Assembly (NCBI RefSeq): GCF_016907815.1
Contig: NZ_JAFBCQ010000001.1
Coordinates: forward strand, 2,170,001-2,234,000
Source of the DNA: Microbacterium aurum
Lineage (GTDB): Bacteria > Actinomycetota > Actinomycetes > Actinomycetales > Microbacteriaceae
DNA length: 64,000 nt
Reading direction: 5' to 3'
Shown here in pieces: positions 1-7,550 of this stretch. The position numbers were made by a program, and so were the translations under genes. The notes below the pieces were generated by a model that saw only the letters and a program-made list of their open reading frames with translations, did no database searches and was not told where the DNA came from. Position 1 is the first letter of the stretch. Every line of letters begins with the position of its first letter.

Positions 1-1
1 G

Positions 2-613
2 ACGGACGACGTCTCGCTCGGAAACGACGCGGTTGATCTTGATGCTGTTGTGCTCTACGCGGATCTCAAGGATTCGACAGGCCTCGTTAAGGGATATAAG
101 GATTGGTTCGCGTCGGCTGTCTACAAGAACTATCTCTACACGGTGTCGAGAATCATCCGCGCACACGACGGTTCGATAACAGCGTTTGACGGCGACCGGG
201 TCATGGGCGTCTTCATCGGAGGATCGAAGAACAGCAACGCGGCGAAGGTCGCTCTCAAGATCAACTGGGCAGTCAAGAACATCCTTCAGCCCGCAATCGA
301 CGCCAAGTATCCGAAGAACACCTACCAGCTCCAGCAGAAGGTTGGGATCGCGGCTTCGAAGACGATGGTCTCGCGCACCGGAATCCGGGGGAGCAATGAC
401 CTCGTCTGGGTGGGGAACGCAGCCAACATTGCTGCCAAACTGGCCGCTCTTCACTCCAGCTACCCGACATACATCACCGCGGATGTCTACAACATGCTCT
501 CGGACGAGACAAAGTTCGGCGGAACGCCCAAGCGCGATATGTGGACAGATCTTGGTAGTGGCGATGGCTACGGGAAGATCTACGGGTCTACGTTCTGGTG
601 GTCCATGTCATGA
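2..613 (+). CDS. Class III nucleotide cyclase, Pycsar-like (5' end outside window)
   Basis: The reading frame is open to the window edge, so the GTG at 50 is internal and the true start lies upstream; 203 residues are visible. The motif LYADLKDST carries the first metal-binding Asp and FDGDRVMGVF the second, as in adenylate/guanylate cyclase catalytic domains. WVGNAANIAAKL matches the transition-state segment: the Asn is kept, but Lys sits where most class III cyclases have Arg. The usual purine-selecting Lys before the second metal site is not evident, which fits the pyrimidine cyclases (PycC) of Pycsar anti-phage systems. Its TGA overlaps the ATG of the AAA+ gene by 4 nt (ATGA), so the two are translationally coupled. 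The cyclase fold is well supported; the Pycsar assignment and the product (cCMP or cUMP) are inference. Confidence 0.75.
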   Translation, partial: TDDVSLGNDAVDLDAVVLYADLKDSTGLVKGYKDWFASAVYKNYLYTVSRIIRAHDGSITAFDGDRVMGVFIGGSKNSNAAKVALKINWAVKNILQPAIDAKYPKNTYQLQQKVGIAASKTMVSRTGIRGSNDLVWVGNAANIAAKLAALHSSYPTYITADVYNMLSDETKFGGTPKRDMWTDLGSGDGYGKIYGSTFWWSMS

Positions 614-1851
614 GTACTCCTGCGCCCATCGGCATCGTCGGCACGCTCGTGCGCGTCGTCCGTACCGACCCTGACAACCAGACACTTCACTTCCGTCTAC
701 CCGACGGCCGCGTGGGACGAGCCTCTGGACTGCTCAATGTCGACACGATCGATGCGGGTGACACGATTGTCGTAAGCGACAACGGGTGGGAGCAGGTACC
801 GAACGATATCTGGTCAGATCAGAACTCGATTGCGGTCGTCCGTCGCGTTCTCGATGACGGGTCAATCCTCATCGACAGCGGTGTCACCATCCGACCAATC
901 CACAACCCGTTGGGCATCGAGATCGAAACGGGCAATACCGTCGAGTACAACGACGCCGACGGTATTCTTCGCATCATCTCTGAGACACCGATTCGCAGCG
1001 GAAGCTTTGGTCAGGACGTCGATATCGACGGCGTGCGTCGTGAGTATCTCTGGGACACCGCCAACCTTGGTGCAGGCTTCAGCGACTTCGGTGGCTATCC
1101 CGAGGTTAAGGAGCGTGCGCGTGAGCTGATCGAGACTCAGCTCGAGCGCCGAAAGAAGCTCGACAAGATCAAGGCTCGCCCGGTGAAGGGCGTCCTATTC
1201 ACAGGTCCTCCCGGAACCGGCAAGACCCATCTAGCGCGGATCATCGCCCGGGAGTCCAAGGCGGAGTTCTTCCTAGTCAGCGGTCCCTCGGTTGTGAGCA
1301 AGTGGGTCGGTGACACAGAAGACACGCTGCGCAAGATCTTCGAGGCAGCTACGGCCAGTCCTTCGGGCCGCGCGATCATCTTCTTCGACGAGATCGACAG
1401 CATCGCTGAGCGACGTGGAGGCGACTCTCATGAGGCTTCACGTCGCCTGGTTGCGCAGCTCCTGACCTTGATGGACGGATTTGACGACGAAGGCAAGAGC
1501 GTCATCGTCATTGCTGCGACCAACCGTGTTGAGGCTCTCGACCCGGCACTCACCCGTCCTGGCCGCTTTGACTGGGAGATTGAGTTCGGCATGCCGACTC
1601 TCCAAGATCGATTCGAAATCCTCCAGGTGCGCGCTAACCACTTGACTACGAGTGGGGAGCTTCCGCTTGAGGACCTTGCGGCCCTCACTGAGGGATGGTC
1701 AGCCGCCGACTTGACGGCGATCTGGACCGAGGCTGCTCTGGTAGCGGCCGGTGATGATCGCGCGGCCATCTCTGCCGAAGACCTTGCAGCAGCGCTCGAA
1801 CGAGTGGCGAGCAAGCCTCGACGGTCTAACGCACAGGAGGCAACGCGATGA
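610..1851 (+). CDS. AAA+ ATPase, CDC48/PAN-like, with N-terminal beta-rich domain
   Basis: This protein of 413 aa is the second gene of the operon. ATG 610 is chosen because it overlaps the cyclase stop; upstream in-frame codons would only add four residues. Residues 1-150 are rich in short beta-strand-like segments, resembling the OB/barrel domains in front of PAN and Mpa ATPases. A p97-like linker (FSDFGGYPEV, about 157) precedes Walker A GPPGTGKT (199-206), pore-loop KWVG (231-234), Walker B IIFFDE (256-261) and the second region of homology ATNR...RPGRF with arginine fingers. All ATPase residues look intact, so it should be an active hexameric unfoldase or remodeller. No protease domain or membrane segment is seen. 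In this operon it could remodel the cyclase or the DUF6414 protein, loosely as TRIP13 does in CBASS; that is inference. Confidence 0.85.
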   Translation: MSTPAPIGIVGTLVRVVRTDPDNQTLHFRLPDGRVGRASGLLNVDTIDAGDTIVVSDNGWEQVPNDIWSDQNSIAVVRRVLDDGSILIDSGVTIRPIHNPLGIEIETGNTVEYNDADGILRIISETPIRSGSFGQDVDIDGVRREYLWDTANLGAGFSDFGGYPEVKERARELIETQLERRKKLDKIKARPVKGVLFTGPPGTGKTHLARIIARESKAEFFLVSGPSVVSKWVGDTEDTLRKIFEAATASPSGRAIIFFDEIDSIAERRGGDSHEASRRLVAQLLTLMDGFDDEGKSVIVIAATNRVEALDPALTRPGRFDWEIEFGMPTLQDRFEILQVRANHLTTSGELPLEDLAALTEGWSAADLTAIWTEAALVAAGDDRAAISAEDLAAALERVASKPRRSNAQEATR

Positions 1852-3218
1852 GTCTGCGAGACAGGTGGCGTCGTTGGCGCAATCGACCGAAACGAAAGAA
1901 GGTCGCCGAGTCCCGGCCGGAGCCAACCAAGGAAGATCTGCGAGAGTTCGTCTATCTCGATGAGGTCAGCCTGCGAAGCCTGCTCTCATCGCTCCGCGGC
2001 GATCTGCGCGACGGCTTGTCCGAGCAGACGGCGGACGAAATTCAGGTTGAAGCTGCGACGAATCTTGAAGCGACAAACGCACTGGTCGGCACGGCCGGCG
2101 TATCTTCGCGTTTTCAGACGACCAACAGTAGCACCATCCAAACTTCGCGCAAGGCGACCGTTCAGTCATGGTTCCGAGACTTTCGAGCCATCAAGGGGCT
2201 TCGTCTCATCGAGGTTGCTGAAGCGCAGAGCCCCGCCGCGGATCTCGACGCCCTGTTGACGACGACAGACAAGTCGCTCCTCGCTGCGGACGAGGACCTT
2301 CGACGAGGAGAACTGGTCGAGTTCCGGGTGAGGCTCTCGGCAGATCCGGTGTACCGGCTCAGCACGATGGTGACCGAGTTCACTGGAATGGCTGACGACT
2401 TCCCGGACATGTTCGCCGCCGGCAACGCTCACGAGACGCTCAAACAGGTCCAGCCCGTGAACAAGATCCTCGAACGACTTCTTGCCGGGCTCATCCCCAT
2501 CCGAGCGACGGCAGTTGACTACTCAGTCATCACGGTCAAGGGAAACAAGTACGTCGTTCACGACGATCTCATTCGCGACCTAAAGGTGAAGCGCGAACCT
2601 CTTCAGATCGTTGGACTCACCGAGCATCTGGCGTACTGGAAGGACCTGCGACGTGTTCTCTTCTCAGACGCCGAGTTCACCCTGATCGGGCGGGTCTCGC
2701 GACCTGGGCTGCACTCTTCGTGGACTCCGGTGAAGCTCGCGGATATGTTCCAGGAGCTCGTGCCCGATCTTGTGGGGCAGATCAATGCTGCTGGACGTAT
2801 CCCACTCTCGGCCGCCGAGCCAGTCACAACCGAAAACCCGAACAGCGCGAAGCTCAGCAAGGCACTCGAACTCTATGTGGAGGCTTTCCTGGTTGCTACC
2901 GACAAGACGCTCACCGAATCAGAGCAGTCCGCACTCGCTCGCGAGATCACGACGCTGAGCAATCGCTCGGGGTCTGCCTCGGATCAACGAAGCGCCTTCG
3001 CAATGACGAATGGACGTTTGCAGGAGATCACCGGAGCGAAGGTGAAGTCGAAGCGCGATCTTGAACTTCGCGAGCAGGCACGAACCGCAAGCGGACTTCC
3101 GCTATTTCCGATGATGGGCTCGAACGCGCTCGTGCCGACCGCGCCGCCGACCACCATTTCGACAGATGCAGAAGTTGAGTACCTTATCGACACAGAGATC
3201 ATCGCGATCTATTGGTAG
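1848..3218 (+). CDS. DUF6414-like protein, third gene of the cyclase operon
   Basis: This 456-aa protein starts at ATG 1848, overlapping the AAA+ stop by 4 nt, with GGAGG at 1836-1840. The N-terminus is basic (about 25 residues with many Arg/Lys). The stretch EFVYLDEVSLRSLLSSL and, about 70 residues on, SRKATVQSWFRDF resemble DUF6414 family proteins as I remember them; a profile search was not possible. No clear transmembrane helix, nuclease motif or TIR motif is visible. The middle holds possible dimerisation or coiled segments (RDLKVKREPLQIVGLTEHL). It ends just before a convergent HTH remnant. As the last gene of a cyclase operon it is the natural candidate for effector or sensor, but no function is established. 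Confidence 0.6.
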   Translation: MSLRDRWRRWRNRPKRKKVAESRPEPTKEDLREFVYLDEVSLRSLLSSLRGDLRDGLSEQTADEIQVEAATNLEATNALVGTAGVSSRFQTTNSSTIQTSRKATVQSWFRDFRAIKGLRLIEVAEAQSPAADLDALLTTTDKSLLAADEDLRRGELVEFRVRLSADPVYRLSTMVTEFTGMADDFPDMFAAGNAHETLKQVQPVNKILERLLAGLIPIRATAVDYSVITVKGNKYVVHDDLIRDLKVKREPLQIVGLTEHLAYWKDLRRVLFSDAEFTLIGRVSRPGLHSSWTPVKLADMFQELVPDLVGQINAAGRIPLSAAEPVTTENPNSAKLSKALELYVEAFLVATDKTLTESEQSALAREITTLSNRSGSASDQRSAFAMTNGRLQEITGAKVKSKRDLELREQARTASGLPLFPMMGSNALVPTAPPTTISTDAEVEYLIDTEIIAIYW

Positions 3219-3230
3219 CCCCGCACCCCC

Positions 3231-3686
3231 CTAGTGCCTCCGTCGCGGAGCCCTTGCGCGTGTTTCGACACCAGACCGGTGCAGGGATCGAAGTACTGCT
3301 CCGTGTGAGAGCCCATACTCCTTCTCTAGTTCCGACATGGTGCGGCCAGCCTCGTAATCACGTGCCATCGCCGCAGCCTCCTCGTCACTCACCTTCCGCT
3401 TCGAGATCTGAACCCCCTGCTCGCGGAGCATCCGGGTGAGCGCGGAGTTCGCGACACCCAGCTCGCGAGCGAGGGACCGCACGCTCTCACCTGTCTTGGC
3501 GCGCTGGACGAGCTCCGCGACCTTGACGCTGCCGAGGCGCTTCGACAGCTCGTGGCTTCGGTACGCATCCGGGGTGCTCAAACCCTCCTCCCCATCGCCA
3601 GGAACCGCGAGATTCCGCAGTTCTACAGGGGTGAACGGCAGATCCCAATGGTTAGAACAGAGGTCGTTTAGGTCAGCAAGACGCAA
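3231..3686 (-). pseudogene. Helix-turn-helix protein, probable recombinase-type remnant
   Basis: This reading frame of 151 codons contains two HTH-like segments: one around GESVRSLARELGVANSALTR and one around GRTMSELEKEYGLSHGAVLR, followed by a basic tail. Such paired HTHs occur at the C-termini of resolvases and in small phage or island regulators. The only available start is a TTG inside the terminator hairpin at 3685-3709, and no downstream ATG/GTG start is convincing. The gene is therefore probably truncated at its 5' end. It converges on the DUF6414 gene with a 12-nt gap. It may be the scar of an integration module at the island edge. Confidence 0.4.
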
Positions 3687-3709
3687 ACCCCCGGAGAACC
3701 GGGGGTTTT
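3685..3709. terminator. Bidirectional hairpin terminator
   Basis: AAACCCCCGG and CCGGGGGTTT flank a 4-nt loop, with A-rich and T-rich outer arms, so it can stop transcription in either direction. It lies directly downstream of the minus-strand DUF262 gene. Confidence 0.7.
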
Positions 3710-3729
3710 GTCGTTGGCGCGGTGATGCG

Positions 3730-5775
3730 TCAGCGCATCGCGTCGCCGATGTAGGAGTACTTGACGAACACCTCGCTCGCCCAGCCGGCCTCCTCGAGAA
3801 CGCCCTGGACGGCCGAGAGCATGTAGCGCGAGTCCCAGCCCATGTAGAGGAACGGGCTGTCCTCGTCGGCGGACAGGCGGTCCCACTGCCCGTTCCATGC
3901 CATCGCGGGATACACCGGGCCGCCGCGGCGCGCGCTGAAATCCATGACGCTCTGCCGCGACGCGGGGGACTCCGCCCACAGGCGCTGGAAGATCCGGTGG
4001 AACAGATACCGGATGTCCTTCACTTCCCAGTGCTCGCCCCGGAACTCGACGTAGTCGAACTCCCGCTCCCACCCGCGAGGCCAGCCACGGCGCTGCTTCG
4101 CGTCGAGGATCGGCGTGAGGTTGTCGTCGTCGATGCTGACCACCGCGGGGCGGCGCCACACCTGCAGGAAGCGCTCGGTCAGCTGCTCGGTGCGACGGGC
4201 GATCGCCGCGGTGCTCCACACCTCGGCATCCGCCACTTCGCGCGTCAACGCCAGCGCACTGTCGCCGTAGACGGCGCGCTTTGCCGGGTAGGCAGCATCG
4301 AACGCGCGCTCGAACAGCGACTCCTCCAGGAGCGCGAGGTTGCCGAGGGTCGGCGCGAGCGCGCGGAAGCTGTTCTGCTCGTCGTCGGAGAGCTCCGCCC
4401 AGCGACGGATGCCGTCGGGCGACCAATCGTCGCCGGGAGCCGTCGGCGCGATGTGCTCGATGTCCCACCCCGCTTCCGCGCCGACCCCCGACATCCGGCC
4501 GAGCACGTAGCGCGCGTGGGGGAGCGCGCTGTATTTCAGGCCCACCCGCGTGCGCTCATCGGACGGCGTGATGCGCGCGATCGCGTGCACGAGCTCGTCG
4601 CGCCCGAGCTGCGCCGCGCGACACAGCCGTGCCACGAGGCGATCGGTGGTGACCCCGACGATCGTGCGCCGCAGCAGCAGCGATTGCAGTTGCTCGAGAC
4701 TCGCGACGAGCTCGTCGTGCGCGAGCTCGCCGTGGATGTGGTCGCGGTACAGCCGGAGCACGAGCGGGTAGACGCCCCCGCCGAAGGTGCCGAGGGACGC
4801 GAACTGTGCGCCGATCGCGGCATCGGGCGTCTCGGCTGGCTCCAGCAGCAGCCGGTAGATCTCGGCGAACTCGCGCCACTGCGCCGCGCGCTGACGGAGC
4901 GTCGCGACGTCGAGGCGCGGGAACTCGTGCCGGAAAGCGTCGTAGACGCCGCGGCCACCGGTGACCGAGACCTCCCGCCCCGTCAGCATCACGAGGTAGT
5001 GCCGCCAGAACGAGCCGATCTGTTCCCCGGTGGCGTGCTCGATCGGCAGCCAATAGTCGCGCTCGATCTCGGTCTGCTCGGCGTGCGTGAGACCCATGAG
5101 GACGTAGTTGTGGATCAGTTCGTGATCGCGCAGCGGCTCGCCGGTGGAGTTGAGGCTCTCGAAGATCTGCTGCGCGTTGGCCTCGGCGCCGAGCGTGATC
5201 GACACGTGCTCGAGCTTCTGCAGACCCCGCCAGATGTCGGCCGCCTCATCGGGGCGGATCTGGCTGCGGAAGAAGGCGTAGTTGTCGTCGAACCGCGACA
5301 CCCGCCCCTCTTCGCCTTCGGCGCGTCGGTCGAGGACGACGCTCTCGAACACGTCGGCCCAGGCGCGGTGCGGGCGCAGCTTCGTGCGTGTCGGGTCGTC
5401 GGTGCGCACGAGCACCCGCTCCAGCTCCGCGGCGAGCCGCGGGTCGTCATCGCGCAGAGTGTGATGCAGCGCCGCGATCAGGAGCATCAGGGTCGTGATC
5501 CGCTGCTGACCGTCGATCAGCACGAGGTGCGCGTCCCCGGCATCCTCCCCGCCGGCCGTGGACAGGATGGAGCCGATGAAGTGCGTGTCCGCCGAATCGG
5601 CGCCGGCGACGGCGCGGATGTCGCCCAGAAGCTGCTCGCAGCCGCCGATGTCCCACCGGTACTGGCGCTGATACACCGGGACGACGATCGTGGTGTCGGA
5701 TGCCGAGAGCCACCCGATCGTGTTGACGGCGACGGCCGCGACGTTGGCGGCGGGGACGGTCGTGGCGTTGCTCAT
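3730..5775 (-). CDS. DUF262/DUF1524 protein, GmrSD-like restriction factor candidate
   Basis: The product is 681 aa from ATG 5775; a GTG at 5790 would add five residues, but its only Shine-Dalgarno candidate overlaps it. The DUF262 half carries VPVYQRQYRWD (32-42) and IDGQQR (87-92), the ParB-like NTPase signatures of GmrS. The DUF1524 part carries DIEHIAP with H441 and P444, the His-Me-type nuclease motif of GmrD. A C-terminal segment from about 560 to 681, rich in Trp, Phe and Tyr, is not part of either domain; I do not recognise it. GmrSD proteins are type IV restriction enzymes acting on modified phage DNA. It ends at the bidirectional terminator, beside the cyclase operon. GGATGCC occurs several times in it, so it looks resident rather than recently acquired. 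Family assignment is solid; the target is unknown. Confidence 0.85.
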   Translation of the reverse strand: MSNATTVPAANVAAVAVNTIGWLSASDTTIVVPVYQRQYRWDIGGCEQLLGDIRAVAGADSADTHFIGSILSTAGGEDAGDAHLVLIDGQQRITTLMLLIAALHHTLRDDDPRLAAELERVLVRTDDPTRTKLRPHRAWADVFESVVLDRRAEGEEGRVSRFDDNYAFFRSQIRPDEAADIWRGLQKLEHVSITLGAEANAQQIFESLNSTGEPLRDHELIHNYVLMGLTHAEQTEIERDYWLPIEHATGEQIGSFWRHYLVMLTGREVSVTGGRGVYDAFRHEFPRLDVATLRQRAAQWREFAEIYRLLLEPAETPDAAIGAQFASLGTFGGGVYPLVLRLYRDHIHGELAHDELVASLEQLQSLLLRRTIVGVTTDRLVARLCRAAQLGRDELVHAIARITPSDERTRVGLKYSALPHARYVLGRMSGVGAEAGWDIEHIAPTAPGDDWSPDGIRRWAELSDDEQNSFRALAPTLGNLALLEESLFERAFDAAYPAKRAVYGDSALALTREVADAEVWSTAAIARRTEQLTERFLQVWRRPAVVSIDDDNLTPILDAKQRRGWPRGWEREFDYVEFRGEHWEVKDIRYLFHRIFQRLWAESPASRQSVMDFSARRGGPVYPAMAWNGQWDRLSADEDSPFLYMGWDSRYMLSAVQGVLEEAGWASEVFVKYSYIGDAMR

Positions 5776-5833
5776 TTTGGTGCGAATCACTCCTCGGAAA
5801 CCCCGATCGAGTCTACTGGCGCACCCGCCGCGG

Positions 5834-5852
5834 CTAGGTAGGCTTGCCTAAG
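5834..5852. promoter_or_regulatory. Candidate DtxR/IdeR iron box
   Basis: CTAGGTAGGCTTGCCTAAG contains the perfect dyad TAGGC-NN-GCCTA (5839-5850). Read on the minus strand it matches the actinobacterial iron-box consensus TTAGGTTAGCCTAACCTAA, apart from two substitutions and one missing base. It lies 50 nt upstream of the gene at 5902 and 59 nt upstream of the divergent DUF262 gene. Confidence 0.5.
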
Positions 5853-5901
5853 TCGGGCCTGTAAAAACTTCGCTTGTCCGACAGAAAGGGCATGATCCGT
5901 C

Positions 5902-6675
5902 ATGGCATACATCAAGAGCGCCGCACTCGAGGAGACCGGCTACGTCGTCCTCGATCCGTACGGCAAGGAGATCGATCCCAAGGAATGGCTCGAGGTCGAG
6001 TACGTCGACTGGAAGAGCTCCGGCGACACCCGCTTCGCACCGCTGGCGTCGGCCAAGGGTGAGATCGAGTGCAACGGCTTCTGGAACCACAAGCCGCCGC
6101 GCACCGACAAGGACGGCGTCTGGATCGACTCGCAGACCGCGATCGCGCCGACGCTCACCGAGCGCGCGAAGGAGCCGGGCGCCAACGTCGGTCGCTGCCG
6201 CATCATCGAGCTGCAGCCGAACACCTACGCGGACTGCCTCTACAACCTCCACCAGGACGACAACAACCGCCTGAACCCCGACGGCACCGGCTGGGTCGTG
6301 CGCGGGTTCTTCAACCTGACCGACGACAAGACGAGCTACTTCGTGCTGCGTGAGAACCGCACCGACCCGAGCCAGGAGACGCGGATCGCGCTTCCCGCCG
6401 GCGCTCAGCTGATCGTCGACACGCAGCGCCTGTGGCACGCGGCCGCCCACTACGGCACGGAGCCGCGCTACTGCCTCATCACGTCGTGGGAGTCGGGCCC
6501 CGAGCTCGACGCCTACATCGCCAAGTACAACGGCGTGAACAAGGTCGAGAGCTACCCCGTCGACCAGGAGACCCTGGATGCCGGGCAGATCGAGCAGGAG
6601 CGCCGCATCGCCGCGCGTGCGGCAGCCCTCGCCGCCCGCGGCCAGCAGGAAGTGAACGTGATGAGCGAGGCGTAA
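5902..6675 (+). CDS. Hypothetical protein with 2-oxoglutarate/Fe(II) oxygenase-like motif
   Basis: The product is 257 aa and ATG 5902 follows an AAGGG box. I do not recognise a named family. An HxD pair (H117, D119 in LHQDD), a later His (H179 or H183 in RLWHAAAHYG) and an Arg (R189) are spaced as in cupin-fold 2-oxoglutarate/Fe(II) dioxygenases such as phytanoyl-CoA and aspartyl hydroxylases. Strands around GWVVRGFFNL and ARIALPAGAQLIV fit the beta-helix. The gene stands alone, with a possible iron box upstream and a strong terminator downstream. An iron-dependent enzyme, or one made under iron limitation, is a reasonable inference. The Ala/Glu-rich C-terminus (about 30 residues) looks unstructured. 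Confidence 0.7.
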   Translation: MAYIKSAALEETGYVVLDPYGKEIDPKEWLEVEYVDWKSSGDTRFAPLASAKGEIECNGFWNHKPPRTDKDGVWIDSQTAIAPTLTERAKEPGANVGRCRIIELQPNTYADCLYNLHQDDNNRLNPDGTGWVVRGFFNLTDDKTSYFVLRENRTDPSQETRIALPAGAQLIVDTQRLWHAAAHYGTEPRYCLITSWESGPELDAYIAKYNGVNKVESYPVDQETLDAGQIEQERRIAARAAALAARGQQEVNVMSEA

Positions 6676-6690
6676 GCCTCCGGTACACGT

Positions 6691-6721
6691 GAGGGTCCCC
6701 GCCATCGCGGCGGGGACCCTC
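6691..6721 (+). terminator. Rho-independent terminator
   Basis: GAGGGTCCCCGCC pairs perfectly with GGCGGGGACCCTC across a 5-nt loop, followed by TTCT. It ends transcription of the 5902 gene. Confidence 0.8.
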
Positions 6722-6738
6722 TTCTGTGTGTGAGTCGC

Positions 6739-7346
6739 TTACGCGAGCGCCAGCTCACGCTCCCGGGTGCGGTGGACGAGGCGGTGCGCCACCCACGCGG
6801 CGATCGCGATCAGGCCGGCGATCGCAGCCACGGCATCAGCGTCGGAGCAAGTCCCGACGTGCCGGTCGCGAGCTGACCGGTGCCGTCGGCGATCCGGGCG
6901 TTCCCGTCGGCGAGACTCGTGGCCCCGGCCGAGAGCGCGCCCGAGCCTTCGGTCAGCCTCACCGAGCCGTCGAAGAGGGTGGTCGCGCCCGCCGAGAGGT
7001 CGTTCAATCCGGTGGCGAGCGAACCCGCGCCCTGGGAGAGGCGCTGCGTGCCATCGGCGAGCGACGTCGCCCCCGCCGACAGGTTGCCCGCCCCGGTGGC
7101 GAGGCCCGGCGCGGCCTTGGCGTGCGCGGACATCGCCCCGACCTCCTGCTGGAGTCCCGTCGTCAGCGCCGAGATCGTCGCCCAGTCCGCCGACGCGGGA
7201 TCGGCCTGGGCGGCCGTGAGGAGCGCGGCGAGAGTCGCCAGGTGCGAGGTCGCGCTGTCGGCGTTGCCGCTCAGGTGGAGGCCTGGGCTGCGCCGGCATC
7301 CACCTGCGCGGCACCGTCGGACAGTTTCGCCGCCGTCGGTGTGTCG
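6739..7346 (-). pseudogene. Decayed YhgE/Pip-like membrane protein (C-terminal part)
   Basis: The minus strand encodes degenerate repeats of the type LSAGATSLADGTQRLSQGAG, typical of the extracellular coiled segment of YhgE/Pip and related export proteins. They are followed by a single hydrophobic helix (AVAAIAGLIAIAAWVA) and a basic end at 6739. The pieces lie in different frames: the repeats (6810 to about 7275) must shift frame near 6835 to reach the membrane helix, and shift again near 7275 to reach an upstream ...LSDGAAQVDAGAAQ segment. The N-terminal membrane region is absent. At least two frameshifts plus truncation make this a dead gene. Confidence 0.7.
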
Positions 7347-7550
7347 TCAGAGCGTGATGACCGTAACAGCGCGCGTTCGTCGTCGGGGGAAAGACCGGCG
7401 GAGATTCCGGGTGACACCAAGTCTCATCCGGCGTGACGCTGAGTCTCTTGTAGATGCTCCCCAAAATGGTCCGCCCCGGAGCCGTAACGGCGGCCGAGTC
7501 TTGTTTAGTCTGTGTGTGTGTTGTACCGTGTGGTTATTCGAGGAGGAGAC

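Larger units (their letters stand above)
1..3700. other. Candidate genomic island (left part only)
   Basis: The first 3.7 kb holds a cyclase/AAA+/DUF6414 operon and an HTH remnant. Its codons use A/T third bases far more freely than the genes to the right. The heptamer GGATGCC (either strand), seen roughly once per kb from 3.7 kb onward, was not found here. The right edge is placed at the hairpin near 3685-3709. No tRNA, integrase or direct repeat marks the edge within the window, and the left edge lies outside it. Island status is inferred from composition and gene content. Confidence 0.6.

Noticed and set aside
3436..5841. Long plus-strand frame of 801 codons
   Set aside because: It is antisense to the DUF262/DUF1524 gene and its sequence is low-complexity Arg/Ala/Val, typical of a high-GC shadow.
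7510..7522. TGTGTGTGTGTTG run upstream of fruR, as a phase-variable repeat
   Set aside because: Only a few dinucleotide units, no coding effect, and outside the reading frame.
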